From assembly GCA_025642065.1 (NCBI GenBank), contig JAODUP010000114.1, positions 398,501-462,500 on the forward strand: 64,000 nt of DNA. Direction: 5' to 3'. Both the position numbers and the translations under genes were made by a program. Below are positions 34,357 through 46,946 of this stretch, piece by piece. Each line of letters opens with the position of its first letter. Within the stretch, counting starts at the first letter, position 1. A model generated the notes under the pieces. The model had not been told where the DNA came from. It made no database searches and saw only the letters and a program-made list of their open reading frames with translations. The stretch is from Paralvinella palmiformis (lineage: Eukaryota > Annelida > Polychaeta > Terebellida > Alvinellidae).

Positions 34357-36601
34357 AGAGTGTTATGTGATAAAATCAGCAATGTCATATTATAGAATTA
34401 TAATGTCTAGTTATAGTTGTCAAGTTATTCTTTGTCTTTGTGATATGGAATGGAATTAATGCTATCTATGAATGTTATTATAATAATATGTAGCATATGA
34501 ATTACTGTGTAATATATAAATTATGGTGTGGCTATGTTTATGTCTTCTGTATTACAGCCAGTTGATGTGTTCACAAACACGCACGCGCGCACGCACGCAC
34601 GCACGCAATATATTCGGGTGCTGAAAACTTTCTAATTATCCTAAATGTAGGAAATATCTAAATTCGCATGTCTTCTTTATTATTTGTGCAAATATTATAG
34701 CTCAATTAAAAAAAAAACTTTAGCGGCATGAGATAATTGATTTACTTTCATTTTAATGTGTTGCCACAAAGTATTTCAGTTTGACTTTAAATGTGTTTTT
34801 TTTATAGTCATAGATAATGTAGTAATTGAATTTCACCCTGTCTGGGTGGTCAGGTCAGAGTTTTACCACAAAGATTTCTGTTCTCACTAATAGCAAAGGT
34901 CAGCAACACTAACAGCTTCCTACCTACAGAATAAAGACACAACAGGTGACGTGTTTCTTAGGATACTCAAACATTTCGTTGGAAACCAAACAATGTACCA
35001 TCTTTGCTATCTATAGCAGGGGTCACTTTAAAGCAAGACCTGCAATACGTCATGTGAGTAGTGACTTCAATATCACAGATGCGATGACACTGTGTTCTTG
35101 CCGGATTTCTGTTTGTTAATACTTAGGTAATAGCAAACAGAAAACATTGAGAAATTGTCTCGCTGGTTTTTGTACATGAATTAAGCAAATTTGGGTCTGT
35201 ATCTTTGATTGTCTTTCTAATTGTTAGGCAAATTCTAACGAATCACTTCATTCAGAAATATAATCAGAAGTGAATTAAACATCTGTCATTTCTGTAGTGA
35301 TTCCACTTTCAATTTTATAACTGTGATTGACGTCCTTGACCTTATAATAAACATGAATATTCATGCGAATTACCATACAGAATGATGTTTAGGCTGAATT
35401 CTTTGTAACACAGTGGAATGCACTCAGTGTTACCCTGGGCCAGATGGCTGAGGGAGTGCCATCCACCACTGAAAACATTGTCGTAGGATGGGTGGGTAGG
35501 TGGGGGGGGGTTTTTTCAGAGGAATTATATTTCATCCGACTTCTACACATTAAATCAATGTAGGTTATGTTAGGTTCTTTGAAATTATCTGCGCATATTG
35601 AATATTTGTGATGTTTTCTTTTATGAGGAGGTTATCAAATACGTCTTTGTATCAGTAGTTATAGTTTAGTTCGTTTTGTTTTATTAGTGCTATTCTATGG
35701 AATATATCAGATGATAGACAAGAGCATTATTTATTGTTCGTCCATTACTGTGATAATTATTAGTTCTAGTTTTGTTTACATCGTTATTTATGACATTTAA
35801 TACCTGATAGACATTTCACCGTGTCAAAAAAAAACGCCTTCGCTTCATCATGTGTACTTATGGCATAATGTATTAAATGCCAACAAATAAAGACTGCAAA
35901 CCGTACTCGGTACATAAACAGATATGCAAATACTACTGGGCTAATTCTGGAAATAAACTAACAGATTATTAGGCTATTAAGACCTGTCACAGATAAGAAC
36001 AGGAGTGTTTTAATCCGACAACTCTAGCTTAAACCAATTTGTCAAGAGATAATGTAAATTTGCCGAGATGCGTCGACGATGGTCCATCGCCGCCATCATC
36101 TTCGCCGGTAGATGAGGCACAAGAAGCGGGCGTCGAGTCGCAGATGGACAGTTTCTCTGGAAGCCTTCCGAAATATTCCCATTCGTCATCGGGATTTTTC
36201 TCATCTCGGTTCGGCTGTCATCGGATCGGTTTGACAGTTGGTTAGCAGGGCGGCCAGCCCCACTGACAGCTAGTCACCTAGTGCGAGGGGACGATGCGTG
36301 ACACAGAGGTCTCAGCATCCAGCCGGCCAACCATTCACTGACTCATGCACTCCCTCTCTCTCCGCCCTCCCCTCCTTTGACAACCCCCCCCCCACTCCAC
36401 CCCGTCATATGGTGCTCGGTGAATTAAGGCAATTATTTCGCTGCATATTAGTTTGTGATTAGATTCGCCCCGGAGAATAATGGCCGCTTGTACTATGATT
36501 ACACAATGATTAGCTCTCGGTTATGATCCACGGTTAGGCTGGGCAGTGTTTAGTCAGCCAATGTCAGAAGGACATCGTTAGAGGTCGTGTGTAGTCATCT
36601 C

Positions 36602-36654
<53 letters not shown>

Positions 36655-36870
36655 GTGTGTGTGTGTAACTAGATTCATTAATCATCACAGTGGTAACTTT
36701 CTAGTTTTTGCCTTTTCCGTATGGTCTTGTCAAATGTTTTATGTTCATGGCTTTAAGTTGGCGGTATATGTGTGCGCGCACGGTTATATGTGTACTTCGT
36801 GATTATTTCAGCTATAAGGAAGTCGTAATTGAGAGAGAGAGAGAGGATATATCCTATTTTTATATTATAG

Positions 36871-36933
<63 letters not shown>

Positions 36934-38402
36934 TATATATAATTTACCTGTAAGTCATATCTCAGGTAAATAAAAAGATAACTTTTGTCCCGTTAACTGT
37001 TTCACCAGTCCAAATGATTGCTAGTATCGACCTGTTTGTTAAATATAAAATTAAAACAAGTATAAAACTAACAATAATAATTTTTAATTGTCAGCAATAT
37101 TGTCTTTTGAACCTTGGTATTCCCATAGACTGTTTTTTGTTTATAGTACAAAAGACGAGACATTTCTTTAACAATCTGATTGAACTACATTTATTCGTGA
37201 TAAAAATAAATGGTTGAATGAACGACACTTTCAACTTGTTCACTGAATGAGTCATACTATCCAGCTAGTAAATGATCTCTTTAATAGAATGGGTATAGGT
37301 ATTGATTTCTCTTTTCTATTCATACTTTCTTAGACTACAGACATGATTTTTAACAAATACTCCACATATTTCAGATAAGCAGCATAATTCCTTTAGAAAT
37401 TTGTTGTGTTTCATGTCACAGATGTGATGTTCATCTGGGATTCTAGTTGTCATCCACAAATAGACCTATATCCAACCTGAGGGTTTTTTGGTCACATTCA
37501 ATAAATTGTTTTCACTCGATTTATAAATCATTATCCATTAATCAATGCTGTTGTGCGCTATTTTGTGGTAATGTTGAGCATGTTTAAGTCTTCAACTGGC
37601 CTCTTTAATATTATGCACTGGGCTATTGCGGTTTGGCACATATACTTTGACTTTTATCTTGACAAACAGTCTGTTAAAATGATAATCAGTGGTAACTTCA
37701 ATAGATGTGTTAGTGCCTTTGGCTGGAGCATAACATTACACTAGATCAGCTCGAGTGTGAAATTAAAATTGCCTCTTCCTTTCATGACGAGCGTGGCTAG
37801 AAAGAGCATCGCCGAGATGCTGTCAGTCTGAGTGTGGTCTAGTCGAGGCTGAAATAACCCTGTAAGGGAATAGAGTGGGTGGTCAAAGGATTTGTCTGCT
37901 TTATAAAGATTAGGATTATCATAAGATGGTCCATGCCATTGCTCTTTGTCCCACACCCATTGGGCAGTAGTTGCTTATCAAAGGCGATTGGCTAGCGAGA
38001 GGGTGGGGGGTGCTTGGCGAGTTTGAATCCATAAAGCAGATATCCATGAATATTGGCCAATCGGATGGTGGAAATGATGTGTGACAGTATGGTACTTGGC
38101 CGTCCTTTGTTTACCAAAAGTGAGTTACGCTCCGTGGAAACTGGGTGGTCCATGTGATGACCAGATAAAGGGGACGGGGTCGTGATGGGCTGAATCAAAG
38201 CCAGGGGTTGAAGGACGATGTTGTTATTTGTCAACCGAGAAATGACTAGCTTCAGATAAGAGTTCACGTTCTTGGTAGGCACGTGAAACCAGTAGGTAAA
38301 CGGTAGCTACGGGTGGGGGGAGTCACCAGGAGGGCTAGGAACTCGGTGGGTGACACCAAACTGAGCCACAGATGTTTGGTTGCATCAATGCAGCTTTATT
38401 AA

Positions 38403-38445
<43 letters not shown>

Positions 38446-39315
38446 GGTCAACTTATTAGCCTTGTGTTCCTTCGAGCTGACACAAATGTGAATTGTTTTC
38501 TGTTAGATAAGAAGAAATGTGCAATTTTATATTCATTACTATCTTGAATGACTGATTACGTATTTGTAATTATTAAACAGTTCAACGATTCTATCTAATA
38601 AACTTCAACTAGCCCAAAGCTGAAATAGGGGATCGCCGTTGTTATGCTAAATACATCGGACCAAGTTGGAGATTTCTTTGGACAATAATGCATTTTACGA
38701 GCCCCTGGACAGTTTCAAGCTGACACAGTTATTGAAAACCCCGGGCCATTTAATTGTGACACATTTAAACGATTACTCTCCTAGGCAGCGCGCGTTAAAT
38801 AGTGAGGTGATGAAAGGCGAACACACCATTGCTGACTGTCTGGCACGTGTTGGTGTGCTCATCTTATGGCTGAATTAGATTTATGGAACAGAACATGTGT
38901 ATCACACTTGATAATGATGATTTAGAGCTTGTCAAATGATAATTTATTGCTATCATATGAAGGCTGCTCTGGAATGGATTACTCTCTCTATGTAAGAGAG
39001 ATTCTATACCATGACTCAGCTGCTTATTTGGCCAATCCAATTTCCAGAAATTCAAGGTCATGAGTCAGACCTGGAGGATTTTCTCCTCGCCAACAGAACT
39101 AGCTAATTCACAAATATCTCTGTGCTTTTGACAAAAGAGATAGTATTAGCAAGATACAAAATCAACAATTAGAGAGCGTCATCTTTTAAAGATTAATAAA
39201 ACTGGCGAAAAAAATTGATATTTCTGGTTTATGTATCACAAAGAAATGTTTTTAATTCTTTGTTTGTTACTTCTGTCTCAATATGATCAATATTGATGAT
39301 GCTAATTTCTTTGTT

Positions 39316-39396
<81 letters not shown>

Positions 39397-39946
39397 GCTT
39401 ACATTGTATTTGGGTAGGTTCTTTTGATTTAGATTTTGGTGTCACTGTTAACCACGGATTTCTTCAAATAACGATTATAACAAATTTAAACCCATATCAC
39501 TGATTATCCAAAGGTATGAAGTGTGATCTCTGTGGTGTGATAAAGTGTGTGTGCATGTGTGTGTGTGTGTATGTGTGTGTTTATAAATGAATACACTTAT
39601 GTGACATGCTGAATAAACCATGTCAAAGCATCTAAACTAAAAACGCAGCTGGTGTTATAATAATAAAACATATACTATAAGTATTCTAAGATGAAAATAA
39701 TATGTGGCACATAAGTCATATAACACTCATTCAGGATGTGAAATCCATTAATGTATGATGCATAACAGTAATGACATTTGTTATAGGATGACTTCTATTT
39801 TGTGAGAGCATGTAGTTTATCTATTATTATAATCTATTTGCTTTTAGCCAGAGAACAGTCTATCAGATGGAATTGTTGTCTCAAGAGTAACAGAGGGAAG
39901 TGAAGCGGAAGAGAAGGGACTCAGAATCGATGATAAAATAATTAAG
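31139..39946 (+). CDS. PDZRN3: PDZRN3/4-like RING, TRAF zinc-finger and PDZ protein (3' partial)
   Basis: PDZRN3 in vertebrates is an E3 ubiquitin ligase and scaffold acting at the cell cortex, for example on MuSK and Wnt signalling. Three exons are seen: 31139-31852, 33733-33813 and 39848-39946, all in phase 0, together 298 codons. Residues 1-8 (MGFDENRF) and DPDLKCSLC match the family's characteristic start. Then come RING (about 18-57), TRAF-type zinc fingers (about 80-160), a coiled coil (about 165-238) and the first part of PDZ1. The ATG at 31139 has a good context (ACCATGG). The remainder of PDZ1, PDZ2 and the tail lie beyond the window. PDZRN4 or LNX-type relatives are the alternatives; the start favours PDZRN. 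Confidence 0.88.
31853..33732. other. PDZRN-like intron 1, no other gene seen
   Basis: AT-rich, largely unique sequence. A GT tract and GA tract lie near 32130-32160 and 32210-32236. No repeat element or additional exon recognised. Confidence 0.6.
33733..33813 (+). CDS. PDZRN3: PDZRN-like exon: start of PDZ1
   Basis: The exon lies between TTCAG and GTAAGT and encodes 27 residues: GYEESSLVVTMERLNGSLGF, then NIMGGYS. SLGFNIMGG is the carboxylate-binding loop and first strand of a PDZ domain (usually GLGF; PDZRN family has SLGFNIIGG). It joins in phase 0 to the preceding coiled-coil exon. Confidence 0.9.
36604..36666 (+). repeat. GT microsatellite
   Basis: About 60 bases of GT in PDZRN-like intron 2. 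Confidence 0.9.
36873..36932. repeat. AT microsatellite
   Basis: About 60 bases of pure AT in PDZRN-like intron 2. Confidence 0.9.
39319..39396 (+). repeat. ATT trinucleotide microsatellite
   Basis: About 26 uninterrupted ATT units, some 450 bases upstream of the PDZ1 exon at 39848. Confidence 0.95.
39848..39946 (+). CDS. PDZRN3: PDZRN-like exon: middle of PDZ1
   Basis: The exon lies between TTTTAG and GTAAGA and encodes PENSLSDGIVVSRVTEGSEA, then EEKGLRIDDKIIK. DGIVVSRVTEGSEAEEKGLRIDDKI is the standard PDZ core (strand, helix A, then the GDxI turn as DDKI). The next exon should begin with V-N-G or a close variant. I did not find such an exon with good borders up to 64000. Confidence 0.9.
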
Positions 39947-41409
39947 GTAAGATATGGTTTTTATAAATGATTGTAAATATATTTGTACTAGTGTCAAGGT
40001 TGGCACTAGATTAATAACATCGATGAATACAGTAGTTGTTATTTCTATCTCCTCCCAGATAAATCCTCACCATCCCCATAACATAATGTCCTCTGTGTTA
40101 AACCATTTCCTTGTATAAATGGCTTTTAGACCATTCCCTATAGAGCTATTACAGCTCAAGCAATGTTTATTAACAAAAACACAAATAGTTACATAAACTT
40201 TGTGAGGCTTCATTTCAAATATTTATGTAGATAGACAATGATTTTCAATTTAGTTATTGTCCTATACAATGTTTAAGCAGATTTCGGGATTTGTTTCCAG
40301 AAAAGTTATCATTGTTCATTTTGATTCATATAGTTTATTCACGTATTTATTTACGTGCTGGCTCATTCACTCATTCAATTACTCAATCAATCAATCAATC
40401 ATTCAATTACACGCGCGCGCGCACACACACACATACAGACACAGACATACAGATTCACACACACATGTATATGCATCTGTTGTCTGTTTATGCAAATGTG
40501 CTTTCCATTGTAAGAATATATCATTATTCAAGGAGGGATCAAATGATTTAAAAACTGGTAGGTTACCTATATGGTTACAGCTTACCATGTCTGGTCTGGT
40601 ATTAAGTGTACACGCTATGGACGGAAACAGCAGATGACGACGTTGTTAAGGACGGATTGAAGTACTTATGGTTATTATTGATATATCATAATGAAGATGT
40701 CCTTCCGCCTGACTGGTAGTTAATAATCTTAGCAGAGTAGTTGCCCTTAAACAAACAAGTAGTTGATGGTTCTTAGTGACACTTATTTGTTGTTTGACAT
40801 CAGGTTTTAATGTCATATCTAACACAGCTGAAGACAAACACTGTCCATAATTTTAAGTCTCTGGATGTGTCATTGCTAAGCTGCATCCTAGTTGTCATTT
40901 GCTGTTGTGCACCTGTTGATCGTTTATGGCTGCCAATGTGCAGTTCGGACACACGACAGGCTGAAAAATTGTATTTAAGTCTTGTCATCTTCGTTATTAA
41001 TGTGCCATCCTGCTCAATGTGCTACCTGTTCTCAGTAAAATTAATTGTTTGTTTCTTTTTTCAATGATTTCCTGTCCTCTCATCAAGTTCGTATTTATAA
41101 TATGCCCTTGTTGATGAACTTATTGGTTATATTCTTGTGTCTAGCTGTCAGTGTGCACCATTCGAGAGTTGTTGCCAATATAATATCAATATAGAGTCCA
41201 GCTGACATCAACTGAAACAGACAAATTAGATGGATATTTGGCTAATAATGTTAAGGTCAATCTGAGTGAAACTTAGATAGCGTAGTCAATATTGTAATAA
41301 TGTTTACTAATGGAACTGCTATAGCATAGTCTACTGCTGGTGTCAGTCAAACATTTCTTTGGAAAGAATTATTTCTGGATCATTATATATATTTTTTTAA
41401 ATATCAAGA

Positions 41410-41499
41410 ACGCACGCACACATGCACGTACGCAAACACGCTCTCTCTCTCTCTCTATATATATATATCGAAATATGTGTGTGTGTGTGTGTGTGTGTG

Positions 41500-41535
<36 letters not shown>

Positions 41536-41564
41536 ATAAGCATTCTGAAATTGACAAAACAAAA

Positions 41565-41602
<38 letters not shown>

Positions 41603-41708
41603 TACATACATACATACATACATACATACATACATACACTACACACACACACACACACACACACGCACGCACGCACGCATGCACGCACGCACGCACGCAC
41701 ACACACAA
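41410..41708 (+). repeat. Composite microsatellite (CT, AT, GT, CA, CATA, CGCA)
   Basis: Almost 300 bases of successive simple repeats, including about 13 CATA units (41598-41637) and CGCA units (41665-41700). Long frames on both strands here are artefacts. Confidence 0.95.
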
Positions 41709-43156
41709 TAGTGTTTTTCAGCCGCATTGTAAATCATATTGTAATGATGTAACAATGAAATATTTACACTCATTAAAAGTTTCATACAAAAATTCATGAA
41801 ATTGTCTTTTTCCTCATCTGCCAGTTTTTGCACTTCATCCGGAAATAGTTTTGCTTAATTTAATCATTTTCTTATTTTTTGTAAGCTGGTGTCATCGCAT
41901 TGTGTTCTGTTGGATCACAGCGATGTAAAAGGCTAACATAAATCTTGCTTTTCTTAACGAAAATCAGTTTCTTTTGCTCTGTGCAGGGGACTTGAAATCT
42001 GATTGCGGTAAAGATATTGCTTTGGGATAATGTTCTCTGTATCGTCTTAGAAAGACCATTAATTATGCCTATTATTGGACAAAGACAGCCGGATACTCGA
42101 TCCTGATGGACTTGTGTTTATTTCAAGTATACTTTTAGTACAATTAGACTAATTACTGCTATTCCGTTATGTAACAAGTCAGAAGGCAGAAGGCCGGCGT
42201 CTGGTAGCCATGACAGTTTTCTGGCCCCTCATTAGACATGAAATGGCTAGAACTAAGCCATCGTCTAGGGAATAAATCAATGCTGACTTTTGTTTCGTTT
42301 GAAGTAATTCACCTTTCACCATTCATTGGCCTAACCTCAACCACGGCCGGGTAGGATCCAGTAATTATCCCGACATCTCTCCGATTATTTGCACACTATC
42401 AGCGCCCGTTATAATATACACGTTCTCACACTCGAGATGTACAGATGCTAAACATGACGTTTTGTGCCTTTTAGAAACCATTCGACAATAGCCGGTTATT
42501 AATTGTTCTCTGCGGTCATTCATATCGCGGACCGTGATAGTTGACGGCCGTATTACACACGCAGCGAGAGGTGAGCTGGACAAAGCTATCAACCAGACAA
42601 TAGACCCAGTGATAAATCAGAAGCGGTTGATGAGTAGACATCATTTGAATTGCCCATCAGGGTTATTGTGATCGGGGAGGAGGGGGGGGGGGGGTGTTCG
42701 GCGACACAGGAAGACAGGGAGAGACCTCTGGCGATTGTTTGGGAGCCATTTTCGATGGCCATTCACTGCGATGGCGAGCACACGTCAGAAGGCGTAGACG
42801 GTCAGCAAACAATCGGCCGACATCGTAGGTTTTGATCGCTGACCATATTTGTGCCTGTATCTAACTCTGTCAATAAGGATGTCCTCGTCTGGGAGCTGGC
42901 TGAGGCTGCGTTGGTCGACCTTCTGGCAGCAGCTTTATCTGGCGGCTTGGCTATTCTTTTATCACTTTGTTTTAGGCGTCGTCTCTCAACTCCAAACAAT
43001 GGAAGCGGGAAATATCGTTTTATGGAATTTTGACCGGTTTATGTGTGAGACTAGACAACTTAAAATCAGTGCTATATTTTATGGCAGTCATTAATCTCAT
43101 TAGGGGTGAATGCATGGTATTGAATTAGGATTGTTGTTATAAACAAATGATCTCAC

Positions 43157-43430
43157 TTTAAAGAAACGGTTCACCTTCGTCTCAAAATTTCTGGATTATT
43201 ACAGATATACCTACACAAATTATAAATGATGGCATAATATGAACACGATCAACGACATATTAAATAGCCCAGTTCAAAGTGCTGATTAATTGATTGTTAA
43301 CTGTCTATGAGCACCGCCATTTTGAAGCCAGACGCAGAGCGAATGTTTCTGAAATCCTAGGATTTGGGGTTATCTTTATAAGCACTACACATTTAAATCA
43401 TATTATCTGAGGGTGAACTGTTCCTTTGAA
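43157..43430. mobile_element. MITE-like element with inverted ends
   Basis: The left end tttaaagaaacggttcacct (43157-43176) is an imperfect inverted repeat of the right end agggtgaactgttcctttga (43410-43429), with about 16 of 19 matches. The interior is about 230 bases, non-coding, and includes 'gccattttgaagccag'. No target duplication is clear. Size and structure fit a non-autonomous DNA transposon. Confidence 0.6.
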
Positions 43431-44265
43431 CTTAGTTTAAAGGTTCATTTGGGTAAATATATGTCTGTCTACTATGACATTTCTGGCAAATTTTGATGTT
43501 GGCTGTAGTTATGATGTTATAATTTCGATATATAATAAATTAGTTAATACAGACATTGTTTTCTCCACCATGCCATTTAAAATCCGTCTCGGAGTTGACC
43601 CATTTTAGCCACGGGATCTAATGTTACTCTCGAGGGGGGGGGGGGGTTTAAGCACAATATCCGTAGTGACATTATTTCTTGGTTATGGTAATAATCAAAG
43701 AGAATTATTTCGCTGATAATTTGACTATAGCTTAATCATTTCTTCACCCTCTAGCTCCGGTCGACACGCCTTCCCCCCACCATTTTACTTGGTTTCAATC
43801 AATCGGACTATGCCACCCCGTGTGTAGATACCGCCCTCCCCGAGAGCGTGTCAAGCCCGTCTTTTGTCTCTTTACCGTCCCCCTCTAATGCTATTTATGC
43901 TCATGGCTGCACTTTCTAACATTCTGTGGACTGATGGCACTGCATATTAATGAAACGTTTGCATGTTCACCTTAAATAGATTTCTTTTTCGGTGGCTTAG
44001 TTTCTGAGTTGGTTTTCGGCTCAGCCGACGTGTTTGTATGTGTTAAAATGTAGAGGAGCCATCATATAATGAGTGAAACAAAGGCGAATAAATCTTGAAT
44101 AGATCTCTCTCGCACGAGCACGCGCGTGCCAGTGTGTTTGGTATATTAGCCAAGTAAAAAAAGTTGATGGTCTTCATTTTACAGACTAATGAGTCATCCA
44201 GGTGTAATAACAATGTATTTATGTTTGATAGATTTATGGCTCTATAGATTATCTGAGCCAGTCCC

Positions 44266-44266
<1 letters not shown>

Positions 44267-44316
<50 letters not shown>
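44267..44316. repeat. AT microsatellite
   Basis: About 48 bases of AT repeats in the long PDZRN-like intron. Confidence 0.9.
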
Positions 44317-44319
<3 letters not shown>

Positions 44320-45328
44320 TATATACATACTGCATGACAGTAGTGATATTTATTTTAAAAACTATTTGCCCTTTGACCTTCGCGTAATTGCCATTGCCTT
44401 AGATCAGCAAACTTTGAGGACGGTTACATTTTATTACATGGACACGCTCGAAATGGAACTTGTAACAACCGAGCGGATATGAGGGTTAGTGAAATCAAAT
44501 GATATCGAGGGTGGGATGGAGTGAGGAGAATAGACCGGGATCGTACTATCTCTGAGAAGTCATCTATAGGAGATCATATATTACTGATGTGGAAGGATGG
44601 ATTCTTTGATCTGTATGCTAGTCACCGATATCCTCTTCATGCGGGATCTCACAGCCGACTATTGACCTGAAAATGATATACCTACTTCTCTAAAATAGCT
44701 TCCAGTATTCGATTTTCCACTCTGACAGACGTGTGTTTTATGGGGTTTGTTATGGAAAGTGAAACGTTCCATCGCTGAGTGTGCCTTCTCAGATCTTATC
44801 TTTATGGTTTTGCTCGTAACTATTTACTTGGCGTCGCATACAAACGACGTTGAAATAGTATCGAACATGAAAATTTAGAGGAAATATAAGTTTTCTTCGG
44901 ACGTCCCGGCACCACGGTCACAGCGCCCAGTTCCGCTTTCTTCTTTATCTCTTAATCTCGGATTGTTTGTACACTTCCGGCAGGCTCGCCTAATGCTTCA
45001 GCGAGTACAAGCGGCGGAAGGGACTTGTGCGATGGTTGGGAATTGTCTTAGAAATGATTCCCTCTCGTCTTCTGCAACGATTTCCTATAAATGGCCGAGG
45101 TGAAATGGTCGAATCGATGAATGCAGACCGTGTCAATTACACCCAAAGGCCAGCCGACATCGTAGACTTCTCGACACAGAGACAGCCTCCGGATCGAACA
45201 CTCTGGACCATATCTCTGTAATAGAATAGATCTCTCTTAAATGACCTGCTCTCTTATGGCTTAGTAGAACACTTTCCAGCACAACAGAGGAGGCTGTTTT
45301 ATTATCTCTACGTGTACCCTTGATTTTT

Positions 45329-45376
<48 letters not shown>

Positions 45377-46871
45377 ATATTATTATTATTGTTATTATTA
45401 TTACGGTGATGTAATTTTTCACTGTCATCTACCTTCTTTTAATTCAAAATATAGAACTTAGTATTATTATTATTCTCCATAAAAGTGTAGGGCGTTCTAG
45501 TGGCACATTAGCCAGAGAACTATGCTACAAAACTGCACGTCAAATCCGGTCCACATCTGTGTTTATGGGATATGTTTCGCTAGGGGTCGTCCTTCAACCA
45601 TATTTCTCAATTGTTAACAGTGCCGAGTTAAAGAACTCATCTCAATATAGGTGCAGACTGATGTTAGGCAGGTCAGATCTCTAACTGTCTATCGCGGCTT
45701 ATTGTCGCCAGCTTTATGTTCATATGTCATGATGGCATGAAGTGAATGTCTACTGAAAATTTAAGTTGTAGTGGAATTCATGTCTTCTGAATGCTTGTGT
45801 ATTTAAAGGAGATTAATTTTAATGACCAATACTAGATGTGTTAAGATATTGTTGATAGATTCTTTCTGTGCTGATTTATATCTAACGAGATAAAGTTATT
45901 GAAGAGATCATATTAATTAATTTGCACTTTTAATCTTGGTAAATAAAATTAATTGCAAGTATAATTAAATACCGTTAAAATTAGAGAAAAATGAAAGAAA
46001 AAACAAATTTCTAAAATAATCCAGAAGAGGATAATCTAAATATAAAAAAGAAACTATGATTAAAATAAAACCAGGCTTTGTGTGGAACACTACGGCCAAG
46101 AAAGATTAAGCCTAAAATGGAAAAATAAAATATTAATACACAGTATGAATAATGTATGAATAATATAAGCATAAATCAGAATAAATTCAGATTAATACTA
46201 ATAGCAGCGATATAACACGACTCAACCCAATAGCAATTGTGTGTGTGTGTGTATTCCTGTGGTATATTTGGAGGTGTGCAGTGGTGCACAGTGCTAGGTC
46301 ATGGGAATGAATTACAGCGTTACCTGTTTATGTGAGATGTTTCATCTTTCAAAGTGTTAAAAGATTTAGCTTATTCTCTAGAAAGCTCCATATGTCCCAG
46401 GTACAAGATTTGTACCTGGGCCAAATAAAGTGGGAAGTCTCCCCCTCCACATACACACACATTTATTTGTGTAAATATGAGCTTGCTTACCCACTTTTCT
46501 ATTATTATCTACTTTTGAATCAATAAAGAAATCAGTAATTAAGTTCTCTTGGTAACAGTTTGATTGCTTCTTCAACATGAGAGATCAAAGCCGTGGCTAA
46601 TAAACAAACTAGCTTTGATCACGTGAATATGTGGCTTTAAATGGCATGTTTGGACACCAGTTTCTATTAAATTACCCTGCAGAAATAATGTTTCCATTGA
46701 AAATCAATTGTCTGTCGTTCAGAAAGGTAGCAGGTAATGCTAACATTTGTTGGAGACCAAAAGGGTATTTTAGTTTGATTGATTAATGAGGTCTAATGAC
46801 GGTTTTTAGCAAATGATGGCTTGGTCACACCTTTGTCCAATGCAGTCATTTCCTGTCAAATGCTTTGCGAG

Positions 46872-46872
<1 letters not shown>

Positions 46873-46944
<72 letters not shown>
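46873..46944 (+). repeat. CA/GA microsatellite
   Basis: CA repeats followed by GA repeats, about 70 bases in all. Confidence 0.9.

Positions 46945-46946
<2 letters not shown>

Larger units (their letters stand above)
33814..39847. other. PDZRN-like intron 2
   Basis: A 6-kb AT-rich intron. It holds microsatellites: AT at 34324-34353, CA/CG at 34576-34608, GT at 36604-36666, a long AT at 36873-36932, CT at 38405-38444 and ATT at 39319-39396. CG-richer unique patches at about 36010-36420 and 37780-38330 have no recognisable coding potential. They may be regulatory, but nothing in the sequence proves it. Confidence 0.6.

Noticed and set aside
38295..38370. AG followed by GTAAACGGT (V-N-G), resembling the expected next PDZ1 exon
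   Set aside because: It lies upstream of the exon it would have to follow and soon hits a stop without PDZ features.
41397..41833. CRISPR-like regular repeats
   Set aside because: These are simple di- and tetranucleotide microsatellites in animal DNA, without spacers.
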